64,000 nt of DNA from assembly GCF_003555545.1 (NCBI RefSeq), contig NZ_CP032157.1:5088546-5152545 (forward strand), given 5' to 3'. The first letter of the stretch is position 1, and each line of letters starts with the position of its first letter. Origin of the DNA: Paraflavitalea soli (lineage in GTDB: Bacteria > Bacteroidota > Bacteroidia > Chitinophagales > Chitinophagaceae). Positions 53,196-61,745 of the stretch are shown one piece after another. Below the pieces are notes generated by a model. It saw only the letters and a list, made by a program, of their open reading frames with translations, made no database searches and was not told the origin of the DNA. A program made the position numbers and the translations under genes.

Positions 53196-55547
53196 ATGCT
53201 ACAAAACTACCTGAAGATAGCCTGGCGCAACCTGCTTAGGCACAAAAGTTTTTCCCTCATTAATATCCTGGGCCTCTCAACAGGCATAGCCGCCTGCACC
53301 ATTATTTTCCTGTATGTACGGTATGAGCTAACGTACGATCGCCATAATACCCAGGTCGATCGCATAGCCAGGGTGGGTACTACGCTCCATTGCCCGGGAT
53401 CGGATATGGAATTTGGCACCAGCCCCTATCCCCTGGCCGATGCCTTGAAGCGTGACTTTCCGGAAATAGCCGCTTCGGTGAGACTGGATCCGAACCCTTC
53501 AGTGATCAGTCACAATAATGAGTTATTCAGTGAATCAGACTTCTACCTTACGGACCAAAGCATCTTTTCTATCTTCTCCTATTCCTTTATAGAAGGTGAT
53601 CCTGCCCATGCATTGCAACAGCCTAACAGTTTAGTACTCACGGAGCCCCTTGCCCAAAAGTATTTCGGGGACCCTGCTGCCGCGCTGGGCAAGACAATGA
53701 TCTGCAATCAAAAACCGGTTACCGTTACCGGAGTCATCGCCAGCCCTCCTGCCAACTCAGATATCCTGGTCACTGGCTTGCTGTCGGCCGACTACTCCAA
53801 CAAGAGGGCCTGGATGGAAGATTTCCCGGTATATACTTTTATCCTGTTCAACAGCCAACCAGACCTGGCCCGTTTTGAACGCAAGATGAAACCAATCGCT
53901 GATAAATATTGTCAACCCGAACTGGACAAAACAGCCGATAAGGGATATTCCGTAGGCTTTGTCCTGGAAGCGTTGGCCGATGTACATTTCAGTAAGGCTA
54001 AACTGATCGATACGCCCAAAGGCAACCGGCAATTCAGTTATATATTCTCGTTGCTGGCTGCGTTTATCCTCATCATTGCCTTACTCAATTATATCAACCT
54101 GTCCACAGCCCGGGCTACCGAGCGTGCCAAAGAAGTAGGGGTGAGAAAAGTAAACGGCGCAAGACCATTGCAGTTGATCCGCCAGTTCCTGTTTGAATCA
54201 TTCCTGCTCATTGCTATTGCCTGGATCATTGCCTTCACCATCGTACTGTTGGCACTCCCTTATTTCAACACCCTGTTGAATGCGCAGCTTAGCCTTAGCT
54301 GGAGGGGAAGCACCCTCTTTATGGCCTGCATTTTTGTAGTGACCATCTTGCTGGCGGGCCTCTATCCGGCTTTTATCCAATCCCGGTTCCGGCCCGTGGA
54401 AATACTAAAAGGTAAATGGCGCTACAGCAGCAAAGGGATCTTTTTACGCAGAATGCTCACCACGGCACAATTTGTTATTACAGCAGCCCTGATCACTGGT
54501 ACGGTAGTGATCTACAGCCAGATGAAGTATATAAATAATAAAGACACAGGCTATGTGAAAGAACAGGTCGCCTCTATTCATATATCCAATGATTCGCTGG
54601 CACAACGAGCCGCACCTTCCTTTATACAATCCTTGAAAGAATTACCTGCGGTGAAAGCCGTTTCTGCCGGTAGCGGCATCCATCCGGACGCCTTATCAAT
54701 AGCTACCACATTTGCCGGATCGGGAAGTAAGAAAAGAGAAATAATGTGCAATTACTTTTTTATTGATAAAGAACTTTTGCCCTTGTTACAGATCCGCCTG
54801 AAGGAAGGAAGAAATATATCAGATAGTCTTAGCACGGATAAGACTGAGGCTTTCCTGGTGAATGAGGCCTTTGTAGAAAAAATGGGATGGACCTCGGCCC
54901 TGGGGCAATCCATGGAAGGATTTGGCCACAAAGGAAGGATAGTGGGCGTAGTAAGGAACTTTTATTACAAATCCCTGCACAATGTAATAGAACCTCTCAT
55001 CATGGTGTACCATACGGACATTACGATGTCAATCACTATCAAAATACAGCCAAAGGACCTGCCTCTGGTAGCCACCGCCTGGAAGGCCCATTACCCGGCC
55101 ACGCCATTTGATTATTCATTCCTGGATGAGAGCTACAAGGAACAATATGATAAGGACAGGCTCACCATGAAGTTGTTCTCGTACTTCACCATATTGGCCA
55201 TCCTGATCTCCTGCCTGGGATTGTTGGGTCTCGTATCGTTGATGGCGGTGCAACGCACCAAAGAAATAGGTATCCGGAAAGTATTGGGGGCGTCGGTGCA
55301 GCAACTGATCTCCCTGCTCACCCGCGATTTTGTGAAACTGATCATCATTGCATCCCTCATCGCATTGCCCCTTGCCGGGATTGCTATGAGCCAATGGTTA
55401 ACTTCTTATGCTTATCATATTTCTCTGACCTGGTGGATGTTCCTGCTACCTGTTGTGTTGATCCTGTTGATCGCACTGACTGTCATTGGACAGCAGGTAA
55501 TAAGGGCAGCCCTGGCCAATCCAGTCACTGCCCTACGTGCTGAATAA
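53196..55547 (+). CDS. MacB/FtsX-type ABC transporter permease
   Basis: Membrane permease of 783 residues from the ATG at 53196 (MLQNYLKIAWRNLLRHKSFS), the usual Bacteroidota start; an upstream TTG is not used. It has the two-half layout: N-terminal anchor with SLINILGLSTGIAACTIIFL, MacB periplasmic core (YELTYDRHN to about residue 260), FtsX three-helix block with INLSTARATERAKEVGVRKV, a second core, and a final block with GLVSLMAVQRTKEIGIRKVL. No ATP-binding subunit gene is nearby, as is common for this family. It likely exports a peptide or antimicrobial compound; the substrate is unknown. Its stop codon lies 1 bp from the convergent GH51 stop. Confidence 0.92.
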   Translation: MLQNYLKIAWRNLLRHKSFSLINILGLSTGIAACTIIFLYVRYELTYDRHNTQVDRIARVGTTLHCPGSDMEFGTSPYPLADALKRDFPEIAASVRLDPNPSVISHNNELFSESDFYLTDQSIFSIFSYSFIEGDPAHALQQPNSLVLTEPLAQKYFGDPAAALGKTMICNQKPVTVTGVIASPPANSDILVTGLLSADYSNKRAWMEDFPVYTFILFNSQPDLARFERKMKPIADKYCQPELDKTADKGYSVGFVLEALADVHFSKAKLIDTPKGNRQFSYIFSLLAAFILIIALLNYINLSTARATERAKEVGVRKVNGARPLQLIRQFLFESFLLIAIAWIIAFTIVLLALPYFNTLLNAQLSLSWRGSTLFMACIFVVTILLAGLYPAFIQSRFRPVEILKGKWRYSSKGIFLRRMLTTAQFVITAALITGTVVIYSQMKYINNKDTGYVKEQVASIHISNDSLAQRAAPSFIQSLKELPAVKAVSAGSGIHPDALSIATTFAGSGSKKREIMCNYFFIDKELLPLLQIRLKEGRNISDSLSTDKTEAFLVNEAFVEKMGWTSALGQSMEGFGHKGRIVGVVRNFYYKSLHNVIEPLIMVYHTDITMSITIKIQPKDLPLVATAWKAHYPATPFDYSFLDESYKEQYDKDRLTMKLFSYFTILAILISCLGLLGLVSLMAVQRTKEIGIRKVLGASVQQLISLLTRDFVKLIIIASLIALPLAGIAMSQWLTSYAYHISLTWWMFLLPVVLILLIALTVIGQQVIRAALANPVTALRAE

Positions 55548-55548
55548 T

Positions 55549-58131
55549 TTACTTGTATACCTGTTTCTTCCAGGTTGCGTCTTTAATGCGCAATATGGAG
55601 ATCGAATAAGGCTTTACACTGGTTTCAAAAGAAGGTTTTATCCCGGTGAGTGTTGTGCTTACAGGAATGTATTTTTCCGGCTGATCCAGTGAGTTTTCTG
55701 CCTGGGGTGCATCGGCCTGCAAGCTGATGAGCATGGCAGTAGGAGCCACGCCGGCTATGCCTTCCAGGTTGATATAGGTGGAATAACGGGTTTCAGAGCC
55801 ATTGACCATCTTGACAATGATGTCTCCTGTTTTTTGGTCCCTTCCTGCAATGCTGAAAAACTTATTGGGTTCGCGGTAGGTGAAAAGCAGGTTGCCATCC
55901 AGGTAACATTCCACCTTATCGGTACCTACCTCAATAGTGATATCATACCAGCGGCCGGTTTGAATGGGTGCAGGCAATCTCTTTTGCGGCATCATGTCGG
56001 CCACAGAAAAACTATCCGACACTAATTCTACCACCGAATTGAGGTTTACATAAGAACCTATGTGCACGCGCATATGCTGTGCGCCATCTTTAACCGCAAA
56101 GGGAATAATGAAAGCATTGGTGCCGCCGGTTTTGCGTGCTTTGAGTTTGAGTGTATAAGTATCGAATGTTTTACCTGTGAGGATGTTCAGCCGTTGTGCC
56201 CCTTGTACGGTTTGGGCCAGTGCACTATCTTTTACCACCCACTTGCCCCGTATAGACTGCCATTCCTGGGGCCGGTTGATGAAATCGCTTTTGTATATAG
56301 TAGCGCCCCCTTTTATTACTTCAATATCCCGATACTCTGTTTGTGTATCCCAGGTAGCCAGCCCGATGCCTCCGGCAAACTGAGGAATTGGATTAGCTGA
56401 TGGAGGCAGTGTAACGGTTGTTTGGAGGTTTTGATCTGCGCGGTGATCATTCATCATTTTGATGGCATAATAAGAGATGCGTCCAAAGCTGCGCCCGGCA
56501 TCGAAGTTGATAAGGTTCACTGGCCAGTGCCGTGTATTGACATTTTCAAACAATGGTGCATAGCTCGACATTTTAACGAGGTCACCATTGCGTTCCATGC
56601 CCATGATGTATACGGCATCATTCAATGCAGCCAGCATATTACCGCTGCCTACCCCGGCGTTGGTAGCGTATTCGCCCACATACACGTCCCAATCACCCCG
56701 CTTGTATTTATCAAAGTGATCATAATTATTGAAAGCCCAATAAGCACCTTTGTAAGCATGTTCATCGGCCATATCCACCCGGTGCATACTGTCAAGGGTA
56801 CGCTTGTTGATATCACCAATGCCCATACTGGCCATAAGGGTAAGCTGTGGATACTTCTTTTTAATAGCATCATAGAAAATATTGTAGCGCCTGGCATAGC
56901 GTGGCCCATGCTGTTCATTGCCGATCTCCACATACTTAAGCGGAAACGGTTTGGGATGGCCACTGGCCGCCCGCACCTTGCCCCATTTGGAATTGACCGG
57001 ACCGATGGCATACTCAATAGCATCCAGCACATCGTCTACTAGCGGCTGCAGGGAATCCTCGGGGATAAAAGTGCCGCTGCGGTATTCGCAGGACACACCG
57101 GCATTGAATACATACAAGGCGTCCGCACCCAGGTCTTCACAAAACTGCAGGTACTCATGATAACCAAACCCATCGCTCGACCAATAACCCCACACACTGT
57201 AGGTACCTGGTCTTTTTTCTACGGGCCCCAGGGTGCGCTTCCAATTAGCAGCATTTTCAATATTTATGCCTTCTACAAAACAACCGCCGGGCCAGCGCAC
57301 AAATGCAGGCTTCAGATTGGCCAGGTAGAGTGCCAGGTCTTTGCGCATACCGTTGGGCCGGTTCTTAAAAGTTTGTTGAGGAAACAGGGATACGAAGTCA
57401 AGCCACACGGTACCTGTACTGCCAAAGGAGAACACCAGCCTTGCTTTAAGGTCCGATGCCGAAGGTTTCAGGGTACTGGAATATTTCTTCCAGGTGTTGC
57501 CTTTGATATTGTCGAAGACCTGCTTGCCCAGTATTTTGCCATCAGCCGCTTGCAAGGATACCGTCACAGACCCTTTGTAGCGTTCATCCGTGCGGGCATA
57601 AAAAGAGAAGTTGTACTGTTCTCCGCTGTTCACGCGGATACCCCAGAAGCCCTCATTCACGAGGTTGTTCCTGCCATCAGCATCCAATGCCTGAATATTA
57701 ACCTGCATGGAATTGGGTGTAGCTTCATTCAACGGATTGGCCTGGGTAAGCTGTAGTTGAATGTCTGCTTTCGGCCCTGCTTCCAGTGACCAGGCGGGCC
57801 ATTGGCTGGTAAGCGGCCAGCGCATTCTCCAATCACTCACCCTGGGCTGCAACATGAAATGCGGCGTACGGGCAGTGGGGATCAGCCATCCGTCTTCCAC
57901 CTTCGTGCCGGCAGGCAGCCTGCTTTCCTCAAAACCCCGGTTCTGGATCAGCTCACCATACAAGCCGCCTTCGCCACCATGACTGATCTCTTCAAAGAAG
58001 ATACCATGTAATGTGGAAGCAACGGGCGCACCGGGTTTTGAAGCATCGATGGTAATCGATGCCTGGCGCTGGCTATACGATGCGGTTGATAAAAGGGCAA
58101 ATGATACGAGGGTAAATAGCTTTGTTTGCAT
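55549..58131 (-). CDS. GH51 alpha-L-arabinofuranosidase with added beta modules
   Basis: Exported enzyme of 860 residues that removes alpha-L-arabinofuranosyl side chains from arabinan or arabinoxylan. The signal is MQTKLFTLVSFALLSTASYS. Residues 25-70 start the GH51 domain (STLHGIFFEEISHGGEGGLY); a CBM4/9-like module is inserted at about 95-250. The catalytic barrel follows with FVRWPGGCFVEG; acid/base E406 in VEIGNEQHG and nucleophile E487 in VYVGEYATNAG are present. A LamG-like insertion (about 620-770) and C-terminal beta-sandwich close the chain. It is 9 bp after the GH127 gene, so the two arabinosidases are co-transcribed. Confidence 0.94.
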   Translation of the reverse strand: MQTKLFTLVSFALLSTASYSQRQASITIDASKPGAPVASTLHGIFFEEISHGGEGGLYGELIQNRGFEESRLPAGTKVEDGWLIPTARTPHFMLQPRVSDWRMRWPLTSQWPAWSLEAGPKADIQLQLTQANPLNEATPNSMQVNIQALDADGRNNLVNEGFWGIRVNSGEQYNFSFYARTDERYKGSVTVSLQAADGKILGKQVFDNIKGNTWKKYSSTLKPSASDLKARLVFSFGSTGTVWLDFVSLFPQQTFKNRPNGMRKDLALYLANLKPAFVRWPGGCFVEGINIENAANWKRTLGPVEKRPGTYSVWGYWSSDGFGYHEYLQFCEDLGADALYVFNAGVSCEYRSGTFIPEDSLQPLVDDVLDAIEYAIGPVNSKWGKVRAASGHPKPFPLKYVEIGNEQHGPRYARRYNIFYDAIKKKYPQLTLMASMGIGDINKRTLDSMHRVDMADEHAYKGAYWAFNNYDHFDKYKRGDWDVYVGEYATNAGVGSGNMLAALNDAVYIMGMERNGDLVKMSSYAPLFENVNTRHWPVNLINFDAGRSFGRISYYAIKMMNDHRADQNLQTTVTLPPSANPIPQFAGGIGLATWDTQTEYRDIEVIKGGATIYKSDFINRPQEWQSIRGKWVVKDSALAQTVQGAQRLNILTGKTFDTYTLKLKARKTGGTNAFIIPFAVKDGAQHMRVHIGSYVNLNSVVELVSDSFSVADMMPQKRLPAPIQTGRWYDITIEVGTDKVECYLDGNLLFTYREPNKFFSIAGRDQKTGDIIVKMVNGSETRYSTYINLEGIAGVAPTAMLISLQADAPQAENSLDQPEKYIPVSTTLTGIKPSFETSVKPYSISILRIKDATWKKQVYK

Positions 58132-58140
58132 GTTAGAGTA

Positions 58141-60546
58141 TTATTTCACGATCCACTCATGGATACCCGTAGCGTGTTCGGCAGGTAATTGCACTTCGAG
58201 CTTCAGGGCCGTGGTCTTTATTGGCTCAAACTTTACCAGGTTGTATTTGTCCTTAGCGGTCTCATAATTGCCAATGGGCTGTACAGGCACCCACTCATCG
58301 CCCTTCTTATAATAGATCTTCCAGGAAGCAGGAATGCGGCATCCACCCCAGGGACCATCATCAAACCAATAGACCTGTGATTGGGAAACGGTATATTCCT
58401 GGTCAAAATCATACTGTACCCATTCGAGGGTATTTTTCTTTGGCCACCAATGCAGGTAGGTACCATTCTGGTCTTTGGAATCCTCCGGCTCATATTGATC
58501 ATTCAGGGCTTTGAACATGCGGGGGCTCTGGATGGAAGCACTGACCTTGCTTTTGGAAGCAATGGTGGGAGCGGGTTTAGGTTTGGCAGCGGATGCTTCA
58601 TAAGGGATCCACACCACCATTTCACCCGGACCACGGTTGGCCCAGCTATAGTAAGGAATAGCGGTTACAGTTTGTTCAGATTTGATCAGCTCTTCAGCGT
58701 TCACCTGTCTTTTAGTAGATGAACCTTTCATTTCGAGCACGGTAACGCCGTTGAGTAAACCGGGCTTATTGACTGCCTGTATAGCGGCTGTTTTGTTCAC
58801 CACGATGTTTTGCACTGTACTGTCTTTATTATCGGGACCTTCCAGGCAATAGATCAATGGACCACGCTGTAAGGCAAAACGGTTCTTGTCGTCTTTAACG
58901 GTTTCTTTGGCATATACCTTTTGAATGTCCATGGGTAATTCAAAAGCGATCACATCGCCTTTCTTCCAGGAACGATTGATCACGGCATACCCTTTCACCA
59001 TGTCATACTTCACAGGCTTGCCATTGAGTGTAATGGCCAATGGCTTTGCCCTTTTGTCGGCTCCATAATACAGGTCGCCGGGTACCAACTCTTTCTTAGA
59101 CCAGCCGGGTACACGCACCTGCAAGGCAAAAGCAGTTGTTTTTTCGGGGCTCACCACGATCTTCACTTTTCCTTCCCAGGGATATTCTGTTTGCTGCTCC
59201 AGGTTGATGGTACCGGCAGGCAATGTAATATTGGCCTTGCCACCGGCAAACAGGTTTACATACAGGTTGTTTTTATCCTGAGCATACATATAGCCCGGCA
59301 TGGAAGGGAGAAAACGTGTCATATTGGAAATACAACAGGCACAGCCAAACCAGGCACTGCGCTGGTGCTGCCCCATGGAAGCAAGGGGGTTGGGATAAAA
59401 GAAACGGTCACCACTTAAGGATACTCCGGATAACAATCCATTATACAGAATACGTTCCAACACATCAATGTATTTGGCATCACCATGCAACAGGAACATC
59501 CGGTTGTTCCAATACACATTAGCAATCGCCGCACAGGTCTCTGCATAGGCCGACATATTGGGTAATTGGAACGGAGCGCCAAAAGCCTCTCCGGCGCCCG
59601 TAGCTCCTATCCCACCTGTGATGTACAGCTTCCTTTCTACCACATCATGCCAGATAGCGTCAATTGCTTTGAGATAGGCTTCATTGCCTGTGAGCGCAGC
59701 AATATCGGCCATACCGGTGTACATATAAGCAGCCCGCACCGCATGACCTACGGCTTCAGACTGATCTACTACTTTCTTATTCGCCTGACTGTATTCAGAA
59801 CCTTTGGGTCCACGAATATCGAGGAAGAACTTGGCCAGGTCGAGGTATTTCTTTTCACCCGTTACCCGGTACAGTTTTGCCAGTCCGATCTCTACTACCT
59901 GGTGGCCAGGCGCTTTTTCTTCTTTGCCATAACCAAAGTCCTTTACCAGCAAATCGGCATTTTTGGTAGCAATATTGAGCAGGTTCTTTTTGCCGGTAGC
60001 CTGGTAATGCGCCACTGCGGCTTCGTACAAGTGACCGGCATTGTATAATTCATGACTCAGGTCTTCTTCCTTTTCATAACGCTTTGATCCCAGCCATTCA
60101 TGCGGCTTGGCAGCCTTCATGGTACGGAATGTGTACAGGTAACCATCGGGCTCCTGGGCAGCTGCTATTATCTGGATCAGTGTATCGAGGTAAAGTTCCA
60201 GTTTAGGGTTCTTTTGCACCTGTAGTCCATAAGAAGCTCCCTCAATAACTTTGTAGATATCTGTATCATCAAAGGGATATTCCGTGTATTTGTCGGCAGG
60301 CATTTTTCCTGCTGCTTTCAGGAAGTTGTCAACACGGCCTGTACGCCTGCACTGGTCGAGTGTATAGGGAATAGTTATATCTGCATTCACCTGTATTTTT
60401 GGCGCCCAGAAATGGTCCGTTAAGTGTACATGGGTAAAATCAACGGGCTGTATCGGATAATCTGAATGCTGACCATACATCGGCAACGCAACGGCTAATA
60501 CGGCAGCCTGCATCACAGTTTTCTTTCTTGTTAGTATTGACATCAT
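58141..60546 (-). CDS. GH127 beta-L-arabinofuranosidase (DUF1680 family)
   Basis: Exported enzyme of 801 residues that hydrolyses beta-L-arabinofuranosides. The signal region ends at LPMYGQ. The catalytic domain has FWAPKIQVNADITIPYTLDQ, YPFDDTDIYKVIEGASYGLQ, DQSEAVGHAVRAAYMYTG and YITGGIGATGAGEAFG. The family uses a cysteine nucleophile in a zinc site; the expected ligands E336, C338 (AYAETCAA), C404 and C405 (GCACCISN) are all present, with the spacing known from the Bifidobacterium enzyme. The C-terminal 130 residues (WVQYDFDQEYTVSQSQVYWF) look like a discoidin-type beta domain. It is the first gene of a two-gene operon with GH51 and is preceded by two hairpins. Confidence 0.93.
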   Translation of the reverse strand: MMSILTRKKTVMQAAVLAVALPMYGQHSDYPIQPVDFTHVHLTDHFWAPKIQVNADITIPYTLDQCRRTGRVDNFLKAAGKMPADKYTEYPFDDTDIYKVIEGASYGLQVQKNPKLELYLDTLIQIIAAAQEPDGYLYTFRTMKAAKPHEWLGSKRYEKEEDLSHELYNAGHLYEAAVAHYQATGKKNLLNIATKNADLLVKDFGYGKEEKAPGHQVVEIGLAKLYRVTGEKKYLDLAKFFLDIRGPKGSEYSQANKKVVDQSEAVGHAVRAAYMYTGMADIAALTGNEAYLKAIDAIWHDVVERKLYITGGIGATGAGEAFGAPFQLPNMSAYAETCAAIANVYWNNRMFLLHGDAKYIDVLERILYNGLLSGVSLSGDRFFYPNPLASMGQHQRSAWFGCACCISNMTRFLPSMPGYMYAQDKNNLYVNLFAGGKANITLPAGTINLEQQTEYPWEGKVKIVVSPEKTTAFALQVRVPGWSKKELVPGDLYYGADKRAKPLAITLNGKPVKYDMVKGYAVINRSWKKGDVIAFELPMDIQKVYAKETVKDDKNRFALQRGPLIYCLEGPDNKDSTVQNIVVNKTAAIQAVNKPGLLNGVTVLEMKGSSTKRQVNAEELIKSEQTVTAIPYYSWANRGPGEMVVWIPYEASAAKPKPAPTIASKSKVSASIQSPRMFKALNDQYEPEDSKDQNGTYLHWWPKKNTLEWVQYDFDQEYTVSQSQVYWFDDGPWGGCRIPASWKIYYKKGDEWVPVQPIGNYETAKDKYNLVKFEPIKTTALKLEVQLPAEHATGIHEWIVK

Positions 60547-60586
60547 ATGCGCGGGGCTTTATTAGTGGCAATTTAACACTTAATGA

Positions 60587-60679
60587 ATAATAAAGGATGT
60601 CGTTTTGCGACAGCCTTTATTATGGATAATACTGGTTAATCCCCAGCCAATTTAAGCCTATTGCAGATTGCCGGGGATT
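60587..60679. promoter_or_regulatory. Two consecutive hairpins upstream of the GH127/GH51 operon
   Basis: Hairpin 1: ATAATAAAGG (60587-60596) with CCTTTATTAT (60614-60623), an A/G mismatch and an inner TGTCG/CGACA. Hairpin 2: AATCCCCAGCCAAT (60638-60651) with ATTGCCGGGGATT (60667-60679), with one bulge. They fill the 221-bp gap after the AraC gene, where a terminator, an operator or a structured leader would each be possible. Neither has a strong T-run on the minus strand. Confidence 0.5.
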
Positions 60680-60767
60680 GCATTTACAATGAGATAACCT
60701 GTCTCTTATTAAAGCTTTACACTAAAAATATATTGGTTAATAAATGGTAGTGACTGGCGACACCAGG

Positions 60768-61601
60768 TTAGCGCTTTTCAGGAAGGTAGCCCTTGATCTT
60801 GCGGTAAGTGTGGGAAAAATCAGCAGCATCGGCAAATTGCAGTTCATCTGCTATCTCAGCAATGGACATACGGGTATAAAGCAATCGTGTATCGGCCAGT
60901 TTGACCTTATAGGTGAGGATGTATTTCTTCAGTGAAACATGGTACTGCCTTTTGAAATAGGAGCTGAAGTCATCAGGTGAAATATGGAACTCCCGGGCGA
61001 GGTGTTCGATCGTGAGCTTGTCTGATTCGTAGATATTATAATTGATATAATGCAGCACATCATGGGTAATGGCCTGCGGGTGTGTGGCCTGCACATAATT
61101 GGACTCCAGTATATTCCTGGCCACCATATTGAGCAGGGCCAGTAAACACAAGGTAATATTGCTGTCGGCATAGGACCGGCGGTGACTGGCTTCGGCCACC
61201 AGCACATTGAATAAAGCAAAGACGGATACCTTATCGCTCTTTAAATGAATGAGTGATTGCTTGTGTTGCTGTTCGCTGTACAGGATGAATTCCAGTTTTT
61301 TAAACTGCTCGGTAGAGAAAGGCAGGACATTCCGTACGGTAGTAGCTTCAAAAAGTAACTGCTGAAACCTGATGAAATGGATGCGGGAGTGTTCTTCCAG
61401 GCAAATGGTATTCTTTTCACCCGGAATATGCATAAAGAGATCGCCGGTGTGAAAATGGACCTGTACATCATCGAGCATTCTATGGCCGCTGCCCTCTTCC
61501 ACAAAGACCAACTCAAAATAATTATCGGCCTGCGGAGAACAGTCCAACACTTCTGTATCATAGGTCACGATCTCCAGTGGCTGAAAGATATTTCTGGGCA
61601 T
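60768..61601 (-). CDS. AraC-family transcription regulator
   Basis: Regulator of 277 residues. The N-terminal half is a cupin-like sensor (YFELVFVEEGSGHRMLDDVQ, FHTGDLFMHIPGEKN). The C-terminal AraC/XylS domain (about 180-277) has two HTH units: DKLTIEHLAREFHISPDDFS with SYFKRQYHVSLKKYI, and the second YTRMSIAEIADELQFADAAD with FSHTYRKIKGYLPEKR. It lies between the PL6 gene (upstream) and the GH127/GH51 operon (downstream), all on the minus strand, so it may control either set. No ligand-binding residues can be assigned. The ATG at 61601 follows a fair promoter match. Confidence 0.93.
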   Translation of the reverse strand: MPRNIFQPLEIVTYDTEVLDCSPQADNYFELVFVEEGSGHRMLDDVQVHFHTGDLFMHIPGEKNTICLEEHSRIHFIRFQQLLFEATTVRNVLPFSTEQFKKLEFILYSEQQHKQSLIHLKSDKVSVFALFNVLVAEASHRRSYADSNITLCLLALLNMVARNILESNYVQATHPQAITHDVLHYINYNIYESDKLTIEHLAREFHISPDDFSSYFKRQYHVSLKKYILTYKVKLADTRLLYTRMSIAEIADELQFADAADFSHTYRKIKGYLPEKR

Positions 61602-61623
61602 AGTTCCTTGAATGTTGACAAAT

Positions 61624-61675
61624 TACCCGGTAAAGGCCGGGTATTAAATTTACAACCTTCTCCTCTTTTAGCCAA
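61624..61675 (-). promoter_or_regulatory. Candidate promoter with hairpin for the AraC gene
   Basis: On the minus strand TTG (61675-61673), 20-nt spacer, TAAATTTA (61652-61645): 7 of 8 to the Bacteroidota -7 consensus TAnnTTTG, with canonical spacing. Right after it TACCCGG (61624-61630) pairs with CCGGGTA (61637-61643), at the expected transcription start. The stem could be an operator or a leader hairpin. Confidence 0.45.
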
Positions 61676-61745
61676 TTACAGGCGCTGAAAATGAGAAGGA
61701 TATTCCTGCAATCAGGGAAATAAACGCTTTAGATGTCAGAATTGT

